From W0P28-013 sp963621145 (GTDB lineage: Bacteria; Bacteroidota; Bacteroidia; Bacteroidales; Paludibacteraceae): a DNA stretch of 48,283 nt. Made by a program: the position numbers and the translations under genes. Shown piece after piece: positions 9,701-24,700 of the stretch. Where the stretch lies: assembly GCA_963621145.1 (NCBI GenBank), contig CAVFDI010000006.1, positions 1-48,283 of the forward strand, given 5' to 3'. The notes beneath the pieces are model-generated. The model saw only the letters and a program-made list of their open reading frames with translations, did not search any database and was not told the DNA's origin. How positions within the stretch are numbered: the stretch's first letter is position 1; every line of letters starts with the position of its first letter.

Positions 9701-12700
9701 GTAGTCTTGGTTGGGCTTACCGTGCCGCCCTCGGTGGTGAATACCTCCACAGTCATGTTCTTCGGGTGGAAATAGGCCGTGTACGAGGAATTGCCAAGCA
9801 CTTGAATCTGATAATCCTTCGAAGCGTACTCTTTGCCATCTTTGTCTTCCCAGTGATCAAATTCGTAACCATATTCCTCGTCGACATGTAGGTATGGTCT
9901 TTCGCCATACAGATAGCTGCCTGTACCATCGATTCTGGCATGGCCTTGCTCTTCGTTGTTCGAGAACACATTTACTGTGTAACTTTCTCGTCCGTAGGCA
10001 GCCCTTATGGTCATGTTGCGCCTGATTTGGAATGAGTACTCCTTTGACTTACCAAGCGTATCGCCAGTGGCTTCGTCGACCCAACCCAAGAATTTATAGC
10101 CATAGTTCGGCGAAGTTTTTAGATTGATATCGGCAAGATAGTTGCATTTGTCACCGCCAGTCTTGTCGTTGCAGGTTACATACTCGGCCATGTTCGGGTC
10201 GTATTTCACCGTAACGGTATACTGCAGAGGTTTGAAGTGAGCAATGAAAGTGTAGTTGCTATCGACAGTGAGCGTGCGAATACTGTCTCCTTGATAATCG
10301 TTCCAATGGCTAAACGTGTAACCATATTTTGCATGAGCACTAATTTTAATGCTAGAGCCGTAGTCGAATTTACCTCCGCCCGAAACTGTACCTAGAGAAT
10401 CGTCGGCAGTAATCACCTCAATCTCGAACTGACCAATCTTGAATATGGCGTACTGCTCAACATCTTCAGTAACATTGATTCCATATGACTGTGGACGTGG
10501 TTGTCCATATTCATCTTTAATGGTATCGCCCCCGTTTGCGAAATTACTCCAATGCGAGAAGGCATAACCATAACTTGGTATGGCCTCTATTGTCACTGGG
10601 TCGGAATAGAGGTATTGGCCAGTGCCTTTAGTGTTACCCATTGCGCCATTCGCCGATGTTATTTCGACATGCACATCTTTGCGGCGGAACTTAGCCGTGA
10701 TGGTAGAATCCTTCAGCACCGTGTATTTACGTTCCTCTTTGAAATTAGCGCCATCGACCCAGCCGTCGAATGTGTAACCTGGGCCTGCAGTTGCCACAAG
10801 GGTTGCAGTCTCGAGGTATGGATAGTCGCCCGTGCCAGAAACCGTGCCGTATGCTGTGTTTTCTGCCGTACCAGTAACACGGAACTTGTGTTTATCGAAC
10901 ACTGCTGTGATGTTGCGATTCTTGTCAGCATTGAATGTGTATGGATTGTTCGCTTGTCCATCGAGGATAGTGCCATCTTCCAGTTCCCAACGCTTAAAGT
11001 CGTAGCCATAGATGGTGTCGGCCGTCAGCGTAACAAGTTCCTGATATTTGTATGCGCCTGCGCCTGTTACGCGCCCTTGCGTGCCGTCGTAGGTTACTCT
11101 TACGCTGTAAGTCTTGCGCTGGAACATGGCCGAAACCTCTTGGTTGTCTTGTAGGTTGATGTGACGCATCGTATCTGCGCCAGGCTGATCAACCCAGTCG
11201 ACAAACTCCCAGCCAGTCAAGCCCGAAGGATAGAGCGTTACATACGTTTGATATGGGTAACTACCAAGACCCGCGATCTTACCAACAGACTTATCTTCGA
11301 GCCCTGTTTCGGCATTGATTATCTTGCCCGAAATGGTGAACTGCGCCTTCTCGAACTTGGCAATCAAGTCCACATTATCCATTGTCTGCTTACGATTGGT
11401 GTAACCCGTTGTGCCATCGGACCAACCTATGAAGTGCCAGCCGTGAGTTTCGGTTACTTTTACCTCGTAGTAATCCTCGTAAGCAACCTTGCCCGTACCA
11501 GTGAATGTACCAGCGCCTTCGGGTTCAGCCTTGGCCGAAACGTCGTACATGTGGCGTTTGAAGTGCATCTTGAATGTGGTGTCGGTGCGGTATGGCGACG
11601 AGAGCGTAACATTCCGCTGGGATTCGATAGAGTTATTATCGTCCCAATAGCCGAAATCGTAGCCATGGCTAGGCACTGCTTTAATCACGAATTCTGTGCC
11701 AAAGTCGTGGTTGCCCTGCCCATCGAGCGTGCCCAAGCCTGCCAATACCTGACCTTTCACTTCGGTAGGTTTCGGTCTGTATATGGCGGTGTAGGTTTTC
11801 TCGCCAGTTACAGTAATTTCCAATGGATTAGCCGTACTCTCATTGCCATTCTCATCAATCCAATGGTCAAATCGGTAACCGTCGTTTTCTACTACCCAGA
11901 ATTTAGGCGTCGACCCAAATGTGTATTTGTTCGATGTACCTACTGAGCCATGTTTTGCATCGTCCACTTTCACCGTAATTTGGTAGGTCTGTTTGCGGAA
12001 CAGCGCTGTGAAAGTGGTGTCGGTGTTCTTCACTTTGTACTCCAATGGGTTGGATATAGATGTTAGTCCTTCCCAACCATAATGCTCGTAACCCGGTTTT
12101 GCCACGGCTCTGATGTAGATGGTGGTGTCGTATGGGAACTCATAATCGCCCATTATGGTATCGGTTTCGCCCATCGTTGCGTCGTTCACCCTAATATGAA
12201 CTGGATAACGATTGGCCACAAAGGTTACGGCAAATGCGGTGTCGCGGTCGAGCGTCATTCGGAACGACATCTCCTCATTATTGTTGGTCTTGTTGCTCCA
12301 TTTTTCTACTCTGTAGCCAGTTTTTGGCACAGCCACAAACTTGTGCATTTCGCCAAAGTTGTAAGTGCCAGAAGCAGGCGATTTGTATGTGCCATCGCTG
12401 TTCACATAGTAAACATCGCCTTGGTCGCTGTCGTAGTCGATGGAAACATAGTGCGTATTTGGCGCAAAGTTACCGATGTACTTGGCATCGTTGTTGGCAG
12501 GAACCTCTATCGTACGCGCAGCTTTCGAGGTGCCATCGGACCAGCCCGCCCAATGGTAGCCGTAGATAGTCTTCACTGTATCCAGATTGAGTTCAGTGTC
12601 ATACTCGTAGCTGTCGGTACCCATGTTCAACTCACCCCAATCGGCATTGTTAGGCTCGATAGTGACTTTGAACTTATTCTTAGCAAAGTGCGCCACAAAT

Positions 12701-15700
12701 GTGGTATCTGGCATTTTTATCTCGACTTTGTATTTGAGGCTATCATTGCCTTTAGAGATGATGTTACCAGCGCTGTCGCTCCAATAGTCGAACCTATAAC
12801 CAGCGTGCGAAGGTTTCGCCACCACATAGATGGTAGAATCGAAGTCCCAATCGCCGCCACCAGAAACATTACCCATAGCAGGATCGGCATTAGCGACTTT
12901 TACCTTGTACTGTTTCGGCAAGAAAATGGCGACGAAACTGTAGTTTTCGGGCCTACTAATGGTTACCGTGTGTGGGTTGAATTCGCTGCCATCGCTCCAA
13001 TGCTTGAAGTAGTAACCATCTTTGGCTTTTGCCTCTATCGTGGTCGATTTTTTATACTTCACAAAACCCTCTTTCACCTCGCACGAGCCGCGCTTGGAGA
13101 AGTTTGGCGTAGCCGTTACTTCGTACTCTTTCGGGCGGAAATGCGCATACAATATAGTATCGCGGTCCACATTCAATTTGAATTGCATCGTGTCCAAAAC
13201 ACTGATGGTATCCGTATTGTCCTCGTTCGACCAGTAATCGAGCGTGTAGCCATCGTAGCCAATGGCCTTGATTTCGGTAAGCGAGTTGAACTCTACCTGT
13301 TTGCTCGTTGGGCTCACATAGCCTTCGTCTTTGTTGGCCGAATAGACAGTGATGGTGTGCAAGTTAGCACGGAATGTGGCAACGTACTTGGCATTGTCGT
13401 GCGCAGGAACCGTGATGGTGCGCGGATTACGGCCATCGCCATCGGTCCAACCTGCCCAAGTGTAGCCAGGCTTAGCCGTAGCCGAGATATCGACCTGTGT
13501 GCCATAGTCAAAATTCTGCGAAACTGGACTAACCTCACCTTTCGTCTTGTCTTCCGATTCAATGGTTACATAATACTGAAGTGGTTTGAAATAAGCCACA
13601 ACATTCGTATCGCCCAAAACCTTAAAGCCACGCGGATTTACGTCCGTAAAGCCATCGTGCCAATGGTCGAATTTGTAACCAGTGTTAGCCGTAGCCGTTA
13701 CCATAAGGGTAGAATCGTGCTCTACCGAAGCAGTCGAAGGCGATACTATACCATTGCCCTCGTAAGCCGCAGCGGTAAAGGAGTGAATGTCAGGTTCGAA
13801 AATGGCGGTGAACGTGGTATCGTCCTTGGCCTCTACCGTATAGGTACGTGGGTTTTCGCCAACATGGCCGTCGCTCCATCGTACAAAGTGATAACCAGTT
13901 TTTTCCGTAGGCGTCATCTCTACGGGAAATTCGTACTCGTACTGCGTATCGGTGGTTGGCGTTACTGTGCCGTAGTTTGCATTGTTGGTACGCACACGCA
14001 CCATAAATTTGTCTTTCACAAAGAAGGCATAGAATGTGGTGTCCTTCACTGCTTCAACGGTGTACTGCAGACTATCGACAGCCGAAGCTACTTTTGTGCC
14101 ATATTTATCCTCCCAGTGGTCAATTTTGTAGCCTGCCTTAGGCGAAGCCACCAGATAGATGGTGCTATCGTATGTGTAGTAATCCGAAGTCGGTTTAACA
14201 CTACCAAGCGAGGTGTCGTGCGATTTGCCATAGACTCTGAACTGCGCCTTCTTGAAGTGTGCCACAATGTTCACATTGGCAGTATCGACAGTGAAGGTGC
14301 GCTCGGCATTCTTTTGGTTAGGATCGTCGCTCCAATAGCCGAACTCATAACCATCGGCTGGCACGGCTTTGAAGTTCACTTGTGTGTTGTACTCGTGCTG
14401 TGCGTTGGCTGGGTTTGGCAGCTCTATTGTGCCTTTCGAAGCACTTTCGGTGCTTACATTCACCCAGAATTTATTCTTGGCAAACTTGGCGATAATAGTG
14501 GTATCGTCCTTCACTATGAATCGGCGTGTTGCGCCAGTGCTTTCGCCATCGCTCCAACCATCGAACACATAGCCTTTATGCACAGGTGTAGCCACCAGCA
14601 TTACGGTGTCGCCGTAGAGATACGAACCCGTGCTAGGCGTCATGGTGCCCCACAGACCATTGCTGGTTCCCGTGGTCAGAGTGTAGGTTTCGCGCGCAAA
14701 TTTGGCAGTGTAGGTAATGTTACCCTCCACACTCACTAGGCGCACGCTGTCGTTGTTGCCATTGCCATCGTCGTCCCAGCCTGCAAAGTAGTAACCATGT
14801 TTCGCCGAAGCCTTGATGGTGATAGTGTCGAGATAGTCGCACTCCTGTTTCGCTGGCGAAGTTGTACCCCAATCGGGCTGTGCGCTGACGGTCTTTACTG
14901 TGTACCTATCGGGTTTGAACACCGCAATAAGTGTAGTATCCTGTGCCTTCACAGTCCATTTGAGTTTGTAGTTAGAACCTACACGCACGCCATGCTCATT
15001 CTCCCAATGCGAGAACCAGTAACCACTATTTGAGGTTGCTACAAATTCCTGCTCCGTGTTAAACTTGTAATAATCAGTGCCAGGCGTTACATAGCCCATC
15101 TTGTCGTCGTTGGCTTTGATGGTTATTTTAATGTCTTTTGCACGGAAATAGGCAGTGAACGAGGCCTCTTTGGCCAGCACGGTGTATTCTACAGAATCCT
15201 TTTTGGTAGTGCTGCCATCCCAATGTTCGGCAAATTCGTAGCCAGGCTCTGGCACTGCACGCAGCACCACTCTGCTCTGATATTCGTATTCGCCATTGGC
15301 ATCGCCTTCGGGAATTAGAACAACCGAACCCATTTCGTCGTCGTTGGCAAAGCCTTCGACCTTAAATTTACGTTTCTCGAATATTGCACGGAACAGCGTA
15401 TCGGGCTTGGCTTCGACAATGTATTTACGCGGGTTGTTTAAATTACCATCGCTCCAGCGTGCAAACTTGTAACCTTCTTCGATAGGCGTTGGAACAATCA
15501 GCAGCGTATCGCTATACGGGTACATGCCCGTGCCCGATGGTTCGACACTACCCATGTAGATGTCGTTCACCTCGGTGCGCACTTGGAACTTATCCTTCTT
15601 GAAGTAGGCGGTGAGAACCACATCAACCGAGTCGACGTAGTAGTCGTGGCTTTCGTCGCGGCTACCATCGCTCCAGTGGTCGAATGTATAACCATCTTTT

Positions 15701-18700
15701 GGTTTAGCCGTAACTTCAACTTTACTCAAATAGGAGTATTTTTTATCGCTCGATGCAGGCGAAATGCTCACATCACCCATGCTGTAGTTGTCCGATTCAA
15801 CCTCCACTTTGAATCTGGCTGGGCCAAAGAATGCGATGAACGTGGTATCGTGTGCCTCCACAGTGTAGTGGCGCGGATTGTCGGTGCCATTCTTCACACT
15901 GTCTTTGTTCATCCAATACTTAAACTCGTAGCCTTTCGATTTCGATTTGGCCGTAACATCTATAACTTCTTTGTAGGTTTGTGAACCAGAAATTGGCGTT
16001 ACCTCACCGAGTGCGGCATCGTTCACGCCAGTATTAACCGTGAATACATCTTTCTCGAATATAGCCTTGAACGAAGCGGTATCTTCGACATAGTAGTCGT
16101 ACGGCTGTTTATTTCCGAGATTATTTCCATTAGCATCTTCCCATCTTACAAACCAATAACCAGTCTTAGATTGAGGTGTGAGATAGGCCGTGGTTTGGTA
16201 GTCGTAGCTACTGTCGCGCGGCGTTACATCGCCCATGCTGTAGTTGTTGCTCGAAGCCCGCACACGGAATTTGTCTTTCTCGAATACGGCTTTGATAGTG
16301 GCATTACCAGTTACCGTGTATTGGTGGGTTTGTCCTTTAGTGGCATCGTAATCCCACTGTTTGAACCTCCAACCATGTTTTTCGGTAACCGAAACGGTTG
16401 GCTGTGCGCCATATTCGTAGTCGCCCTCGCCAGATATGCTCTCAACCGCCGATGGGTTGTCGCTTGTAACGGTAAGATGATAGGCCTCTTTGCCAAAATA
16501 GGCAGTGAGTGTAGTTCCCTCGAGCGGCACATTGTAGGTGAACGAGTAAACATTACCCGCTACCACTTTGCCTTCGGAATTGCGCCATTCTACTATTTTG
16601 TAGCCTGCATTTGGCGTAACTGTGAGCATTACTTGCGATTTATAATCTTTCATGCCATTGCCAGTTACACCATTCACATCAGTCATGGTAACCGTGCCAA
16701 GGCCGCCATCGGCCACAGCCGCCATGTAGTACTGTTTCGGCTTGAAGTTGACGTAGAATGTGGTATCCCTGCCCAAATTCTCGACGGTGTAACTAATCAC
16801 CTCATTCGTTTCGGTAGGTTGATATTTCCAACTATCGAACTGATAACCCTCGTCGGGTATTGCAGTGATAATCAGCGGTGTGCCGTACGAATATTGACCC
16901 GTTGCAGGCGTAATAGAACCATAGCCATTGGTAAGCGTAATGACATTGCACGGCAGCGGTTCAAACACTGCATTGAAGGTGGTATCGGTGATGCTACTAA
17001 CCACAAATTTCAGGCTATCGTTGTTGCCAACCGAAGTGCCGTCTTTGGTCTCCCAACGCAGCAGTTTGTAGCCAGTCATTGGCGAAGCCACAATAATAAC
17101 CGTAGAATCGAACTTATGCGTAGAACCGTCAAGCACCTCAACATTACCATATTGCGTAGAGTTGGTGGTTGCAGAAACAGTCACATCAATCGGCTCGAAG
17201 ATAACCGACACAGAATCATTACGCGGATTGCTCAGCGTAAAGTCGCGTTCGTTTTCGTTTGTGCCATCGTCCCATGTCTGCACTTTGTAGCCGCGAGCAG
17301 GTTTAGCCACAAATTTGGCAGAACCTTTGTAGGCAACATTCTGTTTCGATGGATTGACGCTACCTTTGCCGCCAAGCACTTTCGCTTTTACCTCGTACTC
17401 ATTGGCTGTGTAGTAGGCAATTATTTCAGAATCATCAGCAGTTTTGTATGTAAATGTATGCTTTCTGTCTCTATTGCCATCGCTCCAATGGTCGAATGTG
17501 TAGCCTTCGTTATCCGTAGTAGCCTCAACGGTAACAGGTTGGTTGAAGGTAACAACGCCACCGCCCGTTACCACACCTTTCTCGCTCGACTCTGGTTTGG
17601 CCGTAAGAGTATAGGTATTGGCCTTGAAGTCGACATAGAGCGTAACATTGTCGGGCGTATTGAGCGTATAATCGCGCTTCAAGTCTTGGCGATTGTTATC
17701 CTGCCATTTGTCGATAGAGTAACCAGGATTTTCAGTGACTACGAAAGAAACCTGATTGCCGTACGCCACATCCACCTGACTTGGCTCCACACTGCCCCAT
17801 GCGCCATTGTTCACCACAATGGATACGGTGTAAGTTTTCGGCGTAAATTTGGCTTTGATAGTGGTATCGGTAACTGCCAATACGCGATATTTGTACGGAT
17901 TTTGGTCTTTGCTTACACCATTGCTCCAACCAGCAAATTCGTAGCCAGCATCAGGCACCGGAGTGATTACCAACAGCGAGTCGAAGTCGACAAGTGTTCC
18001 GTCTAACTCAGGCGAAACCTTACCTTTGCCGCTCTCTACACCAGTAGTTACCTTATACTGAATAGGTTTGAACTTGGCGCGCAGCGTGGTGTCGCACGGA
18101 GTCGCTATCTTGTAGTCGTATGGGTTTTTGTTGTAACCATTCTCCCAACTATCGAACTCATAGCCAGTCTCGGCCACTGCCGTGAGGCGTACAGTAGTGC
18201 CAAAATCGGCTTCAGAAAAATCTGGAGTTACACTACCGCGCTTTTTATGGCCAGCAGCTACTTCGCCATAAACTTTGTACTGTTTCGGTTTAAAGGTGGC
18301 GGTGAATGTCTTCTCTTCGGCCAGCACACGGTAGGTGCGCACCGAATCTTTCACGCCATCGCTCCAGCCAGCCCAACTGTAGCCAGGATTTGCCACGGCA
18401 ACAATGGTGAGAAGCGAATCGTAATCGTAAGTGTCCGACTTAGGCGATGCCGTACCACCCGTTTCTGCCACAATGTTTACCTTATATGGTATCGGGCGGA
18501 AGTGCGCTGTGAATACTGTATCGTCCTTTATCTGCACTTTGTATTCGATGGTGCGATTGGTCAAAGTCAAGTCGTCGTTCCAATGATCGAATGTGTAACC
18601 CGTGCTGTCTTTTGCAGTGATATAGACACTGGTGTTATACGGCTGCTTTTCAGCAAATTTGGTTACTGTACCATGCTTCTCCTCGTCGACTGCGGTAGTG

Positions 18701-21700
18701 ATTTTGTACAGATTTGGCTCGAAATAGGCCGTGTAGGTCGAATCTTTCGCCACTACATCGTAGTAAACAGTAGAATCTTTCTCGCCATTTTGCCAACGAG
18801 CAAAGTGATAGCCTGCATTTGGCGTGGCTGTTATTTTTACATGTTCGCCAAATTCATGTTTCAGACCCGTAGCAGGCGTAACCGTACCAAGATTTTGATC
18901 CGCCACAGTGTAAAGAGCGAAGCTATCTTTTTCGAAGTAGGCGGTGAACAGTGCCTCGTGAGCTTCCACCTTGTAGGTGCGACTCGCATTTTTGTCGCCA
19001 TCGCTCCAATGGTCGAATTTGTAGCCAGTTTTTTTCGTGGCTTTCAGCGTGAGCGTGGTGTCGTATGGGTACAGACCCGACGCAGGCGAAGTGCTGCCTT
19101 TGGCATCGTCTTCCGACTCGATGGTGATAGCATATTTTATCGGCTCGAAGTACGCTTTTATCGTGGTGTCGTTGTTCACCAGCGGTATTGTGAGCGACAA
19201 ACCATCGGCATCCTTCACTACCACATCGTTCCATTTTGCCAATCTGTAGCCAGTTTTTGGCGTGGCAGTAACTTTGGCAGAGGTTTGATATTCGTACCTC
19301 ATAGTATCTGGCGCGACAGTGCCCCACTTCTCGTTGGCACTAGTAGCCATAACATTGAACGAATCTTTCTCGAATGTAGCAATAAGATAAACCGTCGACG
19401 TTACATTGTATGTGCAGTTGGCTTTTGCATTAGCATCGAAGTCCCACGATACGAACTTATAGCCATGCTTGGCTTCGGCATTGAGCAGAGCAGTTTGTCC
19501 GTAGATGTATTCGCCGCCGCCAGTCAAGGTTTGGGCTGCCGACGGAGGATTTGCCGTCAGAGTAACGGTGTAGGTATCTTGTGCAAAATAGGCAGTGAGC
19601 GTAGTTCCTCCCAACTCTACCGTGTAGGTGAAGTTGTGGCTAGTACCAACAATCGAATCTTTGCTGTTTCGGCAATTTACCAAATGATAACCAGGCGTTG
19701 GCACTATGGTTACTTTCACTTTCGAATTGTAGTCCTTATCTCCTTCGCCGCCTTCGAGTGTGATGGTGCCAAGACCTTTATCAGCCACTGCATAAACCCC
19801 ATATTGCAAAGGCTTGAACATGGCATAGAATGTGGTATCTTTGCCCAAATTTTTGACTTCGTAACTAATCACCCTATCCTTTTCGGTTGGCTGATCGCGC
19901 CACCTATCGAAGTCGTAGCCAGGATTTGGCTTAGCGGTGATGGTCACCGTAGTATCGTACGGATAAGAGTATGAACCAGTTGCAGGCGTAATAGAGCCAT
20001 TAACATCGGCACCAGTCTTCACTGTGCACGATAGTGGACCGAATATCGCTTTGAAGGTGGTATCGGCGCTCAAGTTGTTGATTTTGAACGACTTGATCTC
20101 TTTTGAGCCAGCGTTTGTACCATCTTTCGTTTCCCAACGCAGCAGTTTGTAACCTGTGGCTGGCGTAGCGGTGATGGTTACTGTGGAATCATATTTATGA
20201 TCTGCGCCACCAACAACAGCCACATCGCCCCAAAGGTCGTTGTTTGCCTCTACATTCACCGTTACATCGTTTGGTTCGAAAATAACATAAGTGAAAGTAT
20301 CGCGCGGCACAGTGAGCAGGAAGTTACGTGTGTCGCCATTCGTGCCATTATCCCAAGAAGAGATATGATAACCTTTGGCTGGCGTTGCTGTAAAGTCGCC
20401 CCTAGAGCCATAAGCCACCTGTTGAGTGAGCGGCGAAATTTCGCCCTTGCCGCTGCTTACACGACCTTCGACTTCGTATGCGTTTGCCGTGAAGTAGGCT
20501 GTGATGGTGTAGTTACCTACAGTTTCGTACTTGAAGGTGTGTGTTCTATCTTGGTTTCCATCGCTCCAATGGCTGAATGTGTAGCCAGGTTTATCGGTTA
20601 CCGTTACTGTTACATCTTGATTGAACGTAACCGAGTCGCTGCCCGTTACTGTGCCTTGCGCATTGAATTCTGGCTTAGCAGTGAGCAGATATCTGTTGGC
20701 TTTGAAAACGGCGTTGAGCGTAACATTGCTCGGCACATCCATGTAGTAGGTGCGGTTTTTGTTGTTATTGTGCGTATCGTCCCACTCCACAAAGGTGTAA
20801 CCAGGTTTTTCGGTTACTACCAAGTCGGCATAGCGACCAAATTTTATGGTCGTGTCGCGCGGAGTAACAGAACCCATTTCGCTGTCGAAATTGACCTTTA
20901 TCGAATAGTCCGATGGAACAAAAATGGCGTAAATAGTAGTGTCGCACGCCGCAATGGCGTATTCGTACGGATTTCTCGATTTCGGCTCGCCATTGCTCCA
21001 ACCGCTGAGTTCGTAACCAGCATCGGGCTTCGCTTCCAAAAGAACCTTCGTCTTAAAGTCGTATTTCTCTTGATCTATTGCGAAGCTATTCTGCGTAACG
21101 CTACCCAAGCCGCTCTGCACGCCAGTGGTAACTTTGTATTTTCTTGGTTTGAACTTAGCTCGCAGTGTGGTGTCGCGTGGCTCGTTTATGGTGTAGACAT
21201 ACGGATTGGCGGTATGGCCATCTTCCCACACATCGAACTCGTAACCTTCGTTGCCAGTAGCGGTGATGGTAACCGACTTTTTGTATTCTGCGCTTCGCTG
21301 ATCGGTAACCGTACCAAAATCTGCGTGACCAGCAGCCGCCACACCATAAGCCGTGTAGGTTTTTGGCGTGAAGGTGGCAGTGAACTTCTGTGCATGCGAC
21401 TCAACACGGTAGTTGAAATTCTTTTGCGTTTCGCCGTCGGTCCAGCCTGCCCATGTGTAACCTTCGTCTTCCGTGGCAGAAATATTCAGCAGCGTGCCGT
21501 AGTCGTAGTAGCCCGACGCAGGCGAAACAGAGCCGCCCTCGCGTGCCTCTATGGTGATGTAGTATTGCAACGGACGGAAGTGCGCCGTGAATACTGTATC
21601 GTCCTTTATCTGCACCTCGTAAGTTATGGTACGATCGGTCAAAGTCGGGTCGTCGTTCCAATGGTCGAATGTGTAACCATCTTTGTCGGTAGCAGTAATT

Positions 21701-24700
21701 TTCACTTCCGAAAGATACGGCTGATTTTCGTCAAATTCCGTTACTGTGCCGCAATCAGCGCCAGTGCCACAATCAACTTTGGTTGTAATTTTGTACAGAT
21801 TTGGTTCGAAATAGGCCGTGTAGGTCGAATCTTTCGCCACTACATCGTAGTAAACAGTACTAGTGGTTACGCCATTTTGCCAACGAGCGAAATGATAACC
21901 ATCTTTTGCTGTGGCTTCTATTTTCACCTGCGACTGGTATTCGTATTTCAAACCAGTGGCTGGCGTAACTGTGCCAAGATCGCCATTGGCAATAGTGTAG
22001 AGTGTAAAACTATCTTTTGCAAAAACTGCTGTGAAGGTAACCGCCTTATCCAGCACTTTGTAGTAGCGTGGGTTGTCGGTGTTGTCATCTTCTTTCCATT
22101 TCACAAATCTGTAGCCAGGTTCAGCCGTTGGTTTCAGCGTTATTGTGCTGTCGTACGGATAATCATGAGTGCCAGCATTCGTAACGCTACCCCACTGCTC
22201 GTTGTTCACATTCACGGTTACTCCATAGCGTTTCGCCTCGAAGTAAGCGGTATATACTGCACTCTGCGCGCCCATGGTGTGCGAACGGTTCTCCTCGGTG
22301 CTGCCATCGCTCCAACGCTGCAACTTATAGCCCGTTGCAGGAATAGCTTTGAATGGAATAGTCGCTTTGTACTTGTAATTTTGCTGATAGATATCAGGAT
22401 CGACAGTACCAAGAGCGGTGTTGCTCGACTGAATGGTGAGTTGATACTCTTGTTCTGCAAACACAGCTTGGAATGTGGTGTCGTTCTTCACTTGCCATGT
22501 GCGCGTTGCACCCGAGCCGTCGCCATCGCTCCAACCAATGAATTTGTAACCAGTGCTTGGCGTAGCGGTAACACTAGCGGTGTTGTTGTAGTAGTATGTT
22601 CCCGAACCAGTAACCGAACCCATGTCGGTACTGTTTGGTGTAGCCTTTACTTCGTAGCCACGCTGCTCGAATATGGCTTTGATGGTAGAGTTGTTGGCAG
22701 GAATGGTGTAATAGAGCGGATCGTCGGTTTTAACCACAGTGTTTCCAGCAACGGTTATCTCCCAATGTTTGAATTTGTAGCCAGGACTTGGCGTAACTTC
22801 AGGCTTGTACGAAGTGTTATACTCGAAACTACCGCCCGCAGTTATTGAGCCGAGACCATCGGTTGTGGTTGTAACCTCGTACATGCGCGGTTTCAAGTTC
22901 ACTTGGAACAGCGTATCGCTAACTGCCTGAACCTTATATGTAACTTGGTTCGTCTTGCCAAGCGACGGCTGCTTTTCCCAACCTACAATTTCGTAGCCAT
23001 CTTTTACGGTTGCTACAATGTAGATGTCGTCGTTATATTCATATTTGCCCGATTTCGGTTCAATAGAGCCATAGGTGCCATTGTTTACAGCTATGTTTAC
23101 TTGATATGTTTGTATTTCGAAAATTGCCACCAAAGTGGTGTCGGTCTCGCTCGAAATCTTGAACGTTTTTTCTGCGCCACCAGCGAGTTTCACGCCAGCC
23201 TCATTTTCCCAATGGTTAAATTTGTAACCAGGTCCATCGATGGCGGTAACGGTAACCTCTTCGCCAAAGCGGAATGTGCTCTGCTCGGTGGTGCTGCCTT
23301 TCGGCGTAACTTTGGTGCTGCCATGCGAGCTGTTGCAGTCGGCAATGACCGAAACCTCGACAGGCTCAAACTCTACATAGATGGTATCCGTTTTGGGTGC
23401 GGTGCAGAAATATGGATAGTTTTTGGCATTGGTTTCGTTGCCAGCCCACGATTTCACTTGGTAGCCGCGATTTGGTTCGGCGGTAAACTGCACACTGCTC
23501 AGATATTCGCACTGTTGCACAGGCATCGTAACATTGCCGCCAGTGCCTTTCACCAATGCATAAATCAGATATTTGGCTGGCTTAAAGTAGGCCGTAAGGG
23601 TAGAATCTTTCAGACCCTTGAATGGTGTAACGGTATGCTCCACATCGTGGCTGCCATCGCTCCAATAGTCGAATTCGTAACCAGCATTTGCTGTGGCTTT
23701 TACTTTCACTTCGGGTTTGTCGCAACCGTAAAGTGCCTTGCCGCCGCCACTTACCGTGCCTTTCGCGCTCGATTCTGTTGCAGCATAAATCGTATATTCG
23801 TTTGGCATGAATATGGCGCGCAATATGGTGTCGCGAGCATCTTCAATCTTGTATTCGCGCGGATTGTCGGTGTTGCCATCGTGCCATTTCACAAAGTGGT
23901 AACCATCTTTCGCCGTGGCGCTAACGCTTACCGTAGAGCCAAACGTTGTGTTGAATTTGTCATCGGCCGAGCCGCGACCGCTGCACGAGTCGATTACGAC
24001 AGAATTAACCTTGAAGTTGCTAGGTTTGAACACAGCAGTGAAAGTGGTGTCGGGACGATGTGCCAACACTTTGTATTCGCGCGGGTTGCTCGATGTAGCG
24101 CGGTCTTCCCAATAGTCGAACTCGTAGCCAGCAATGCCCTCGGCTTTCATCGAAATTTCTGTGCCAAAATCGTATGTGCCTGCGCCCGAAACGGTGCCAA
24201 GTCCGTCTTTACCTACTGTCTTCACCTCAAATTCATCGGGACGGAAATGCGCCACAAAAGTCGTATCTCTTGCCTCCACGGTGTAAGTGAACGACTCATC
24301 GTCGAGCGAGGTGTCGTCGTTCCAGTGGTCGAACACATAACCATCTTTCGGCGTGGCCGAAATGGTAACATCGGTGCCGAAAGTCTGCTTTTCGGTGAAT
24401 TTCTTCACTTCGCCGCGATCTTTTTCGCCATCGCCCACTTTTGTGGTTATGGTGTAATTCAGCGGACGGAAGTAAGCTTTGTAGATGCTATCGCGCGAAT
24501 CGACTGTATAATATACGGTGTCGCTGGTTTCGCCCGTGTTCCAATGGTCGATTTCGTAACCCGCATTTGGAATAGCATAGATTTTTACTGTCGATTGATA
24601 TTCGTATGCTGTTTTCACCGCTGGCGAGGTTGAACCATTGCCATCGTTTTGCGGAATCACATTGTAGCTACCTTTGCCAAATGTGGCTTTTATGGTGTAG

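Noticed and set aside
6694..22848. Very long plus-strand frames opposite the giant gene (for example 6694-9303, 12082-14739, 20197-22848)
   Set aside because: They are antisense shadows. Repeated codon choice in the B-repeats leaves few stops on the other strand. Their products are low-complexity, lack family motifs, and have no promoters or signal peptides.
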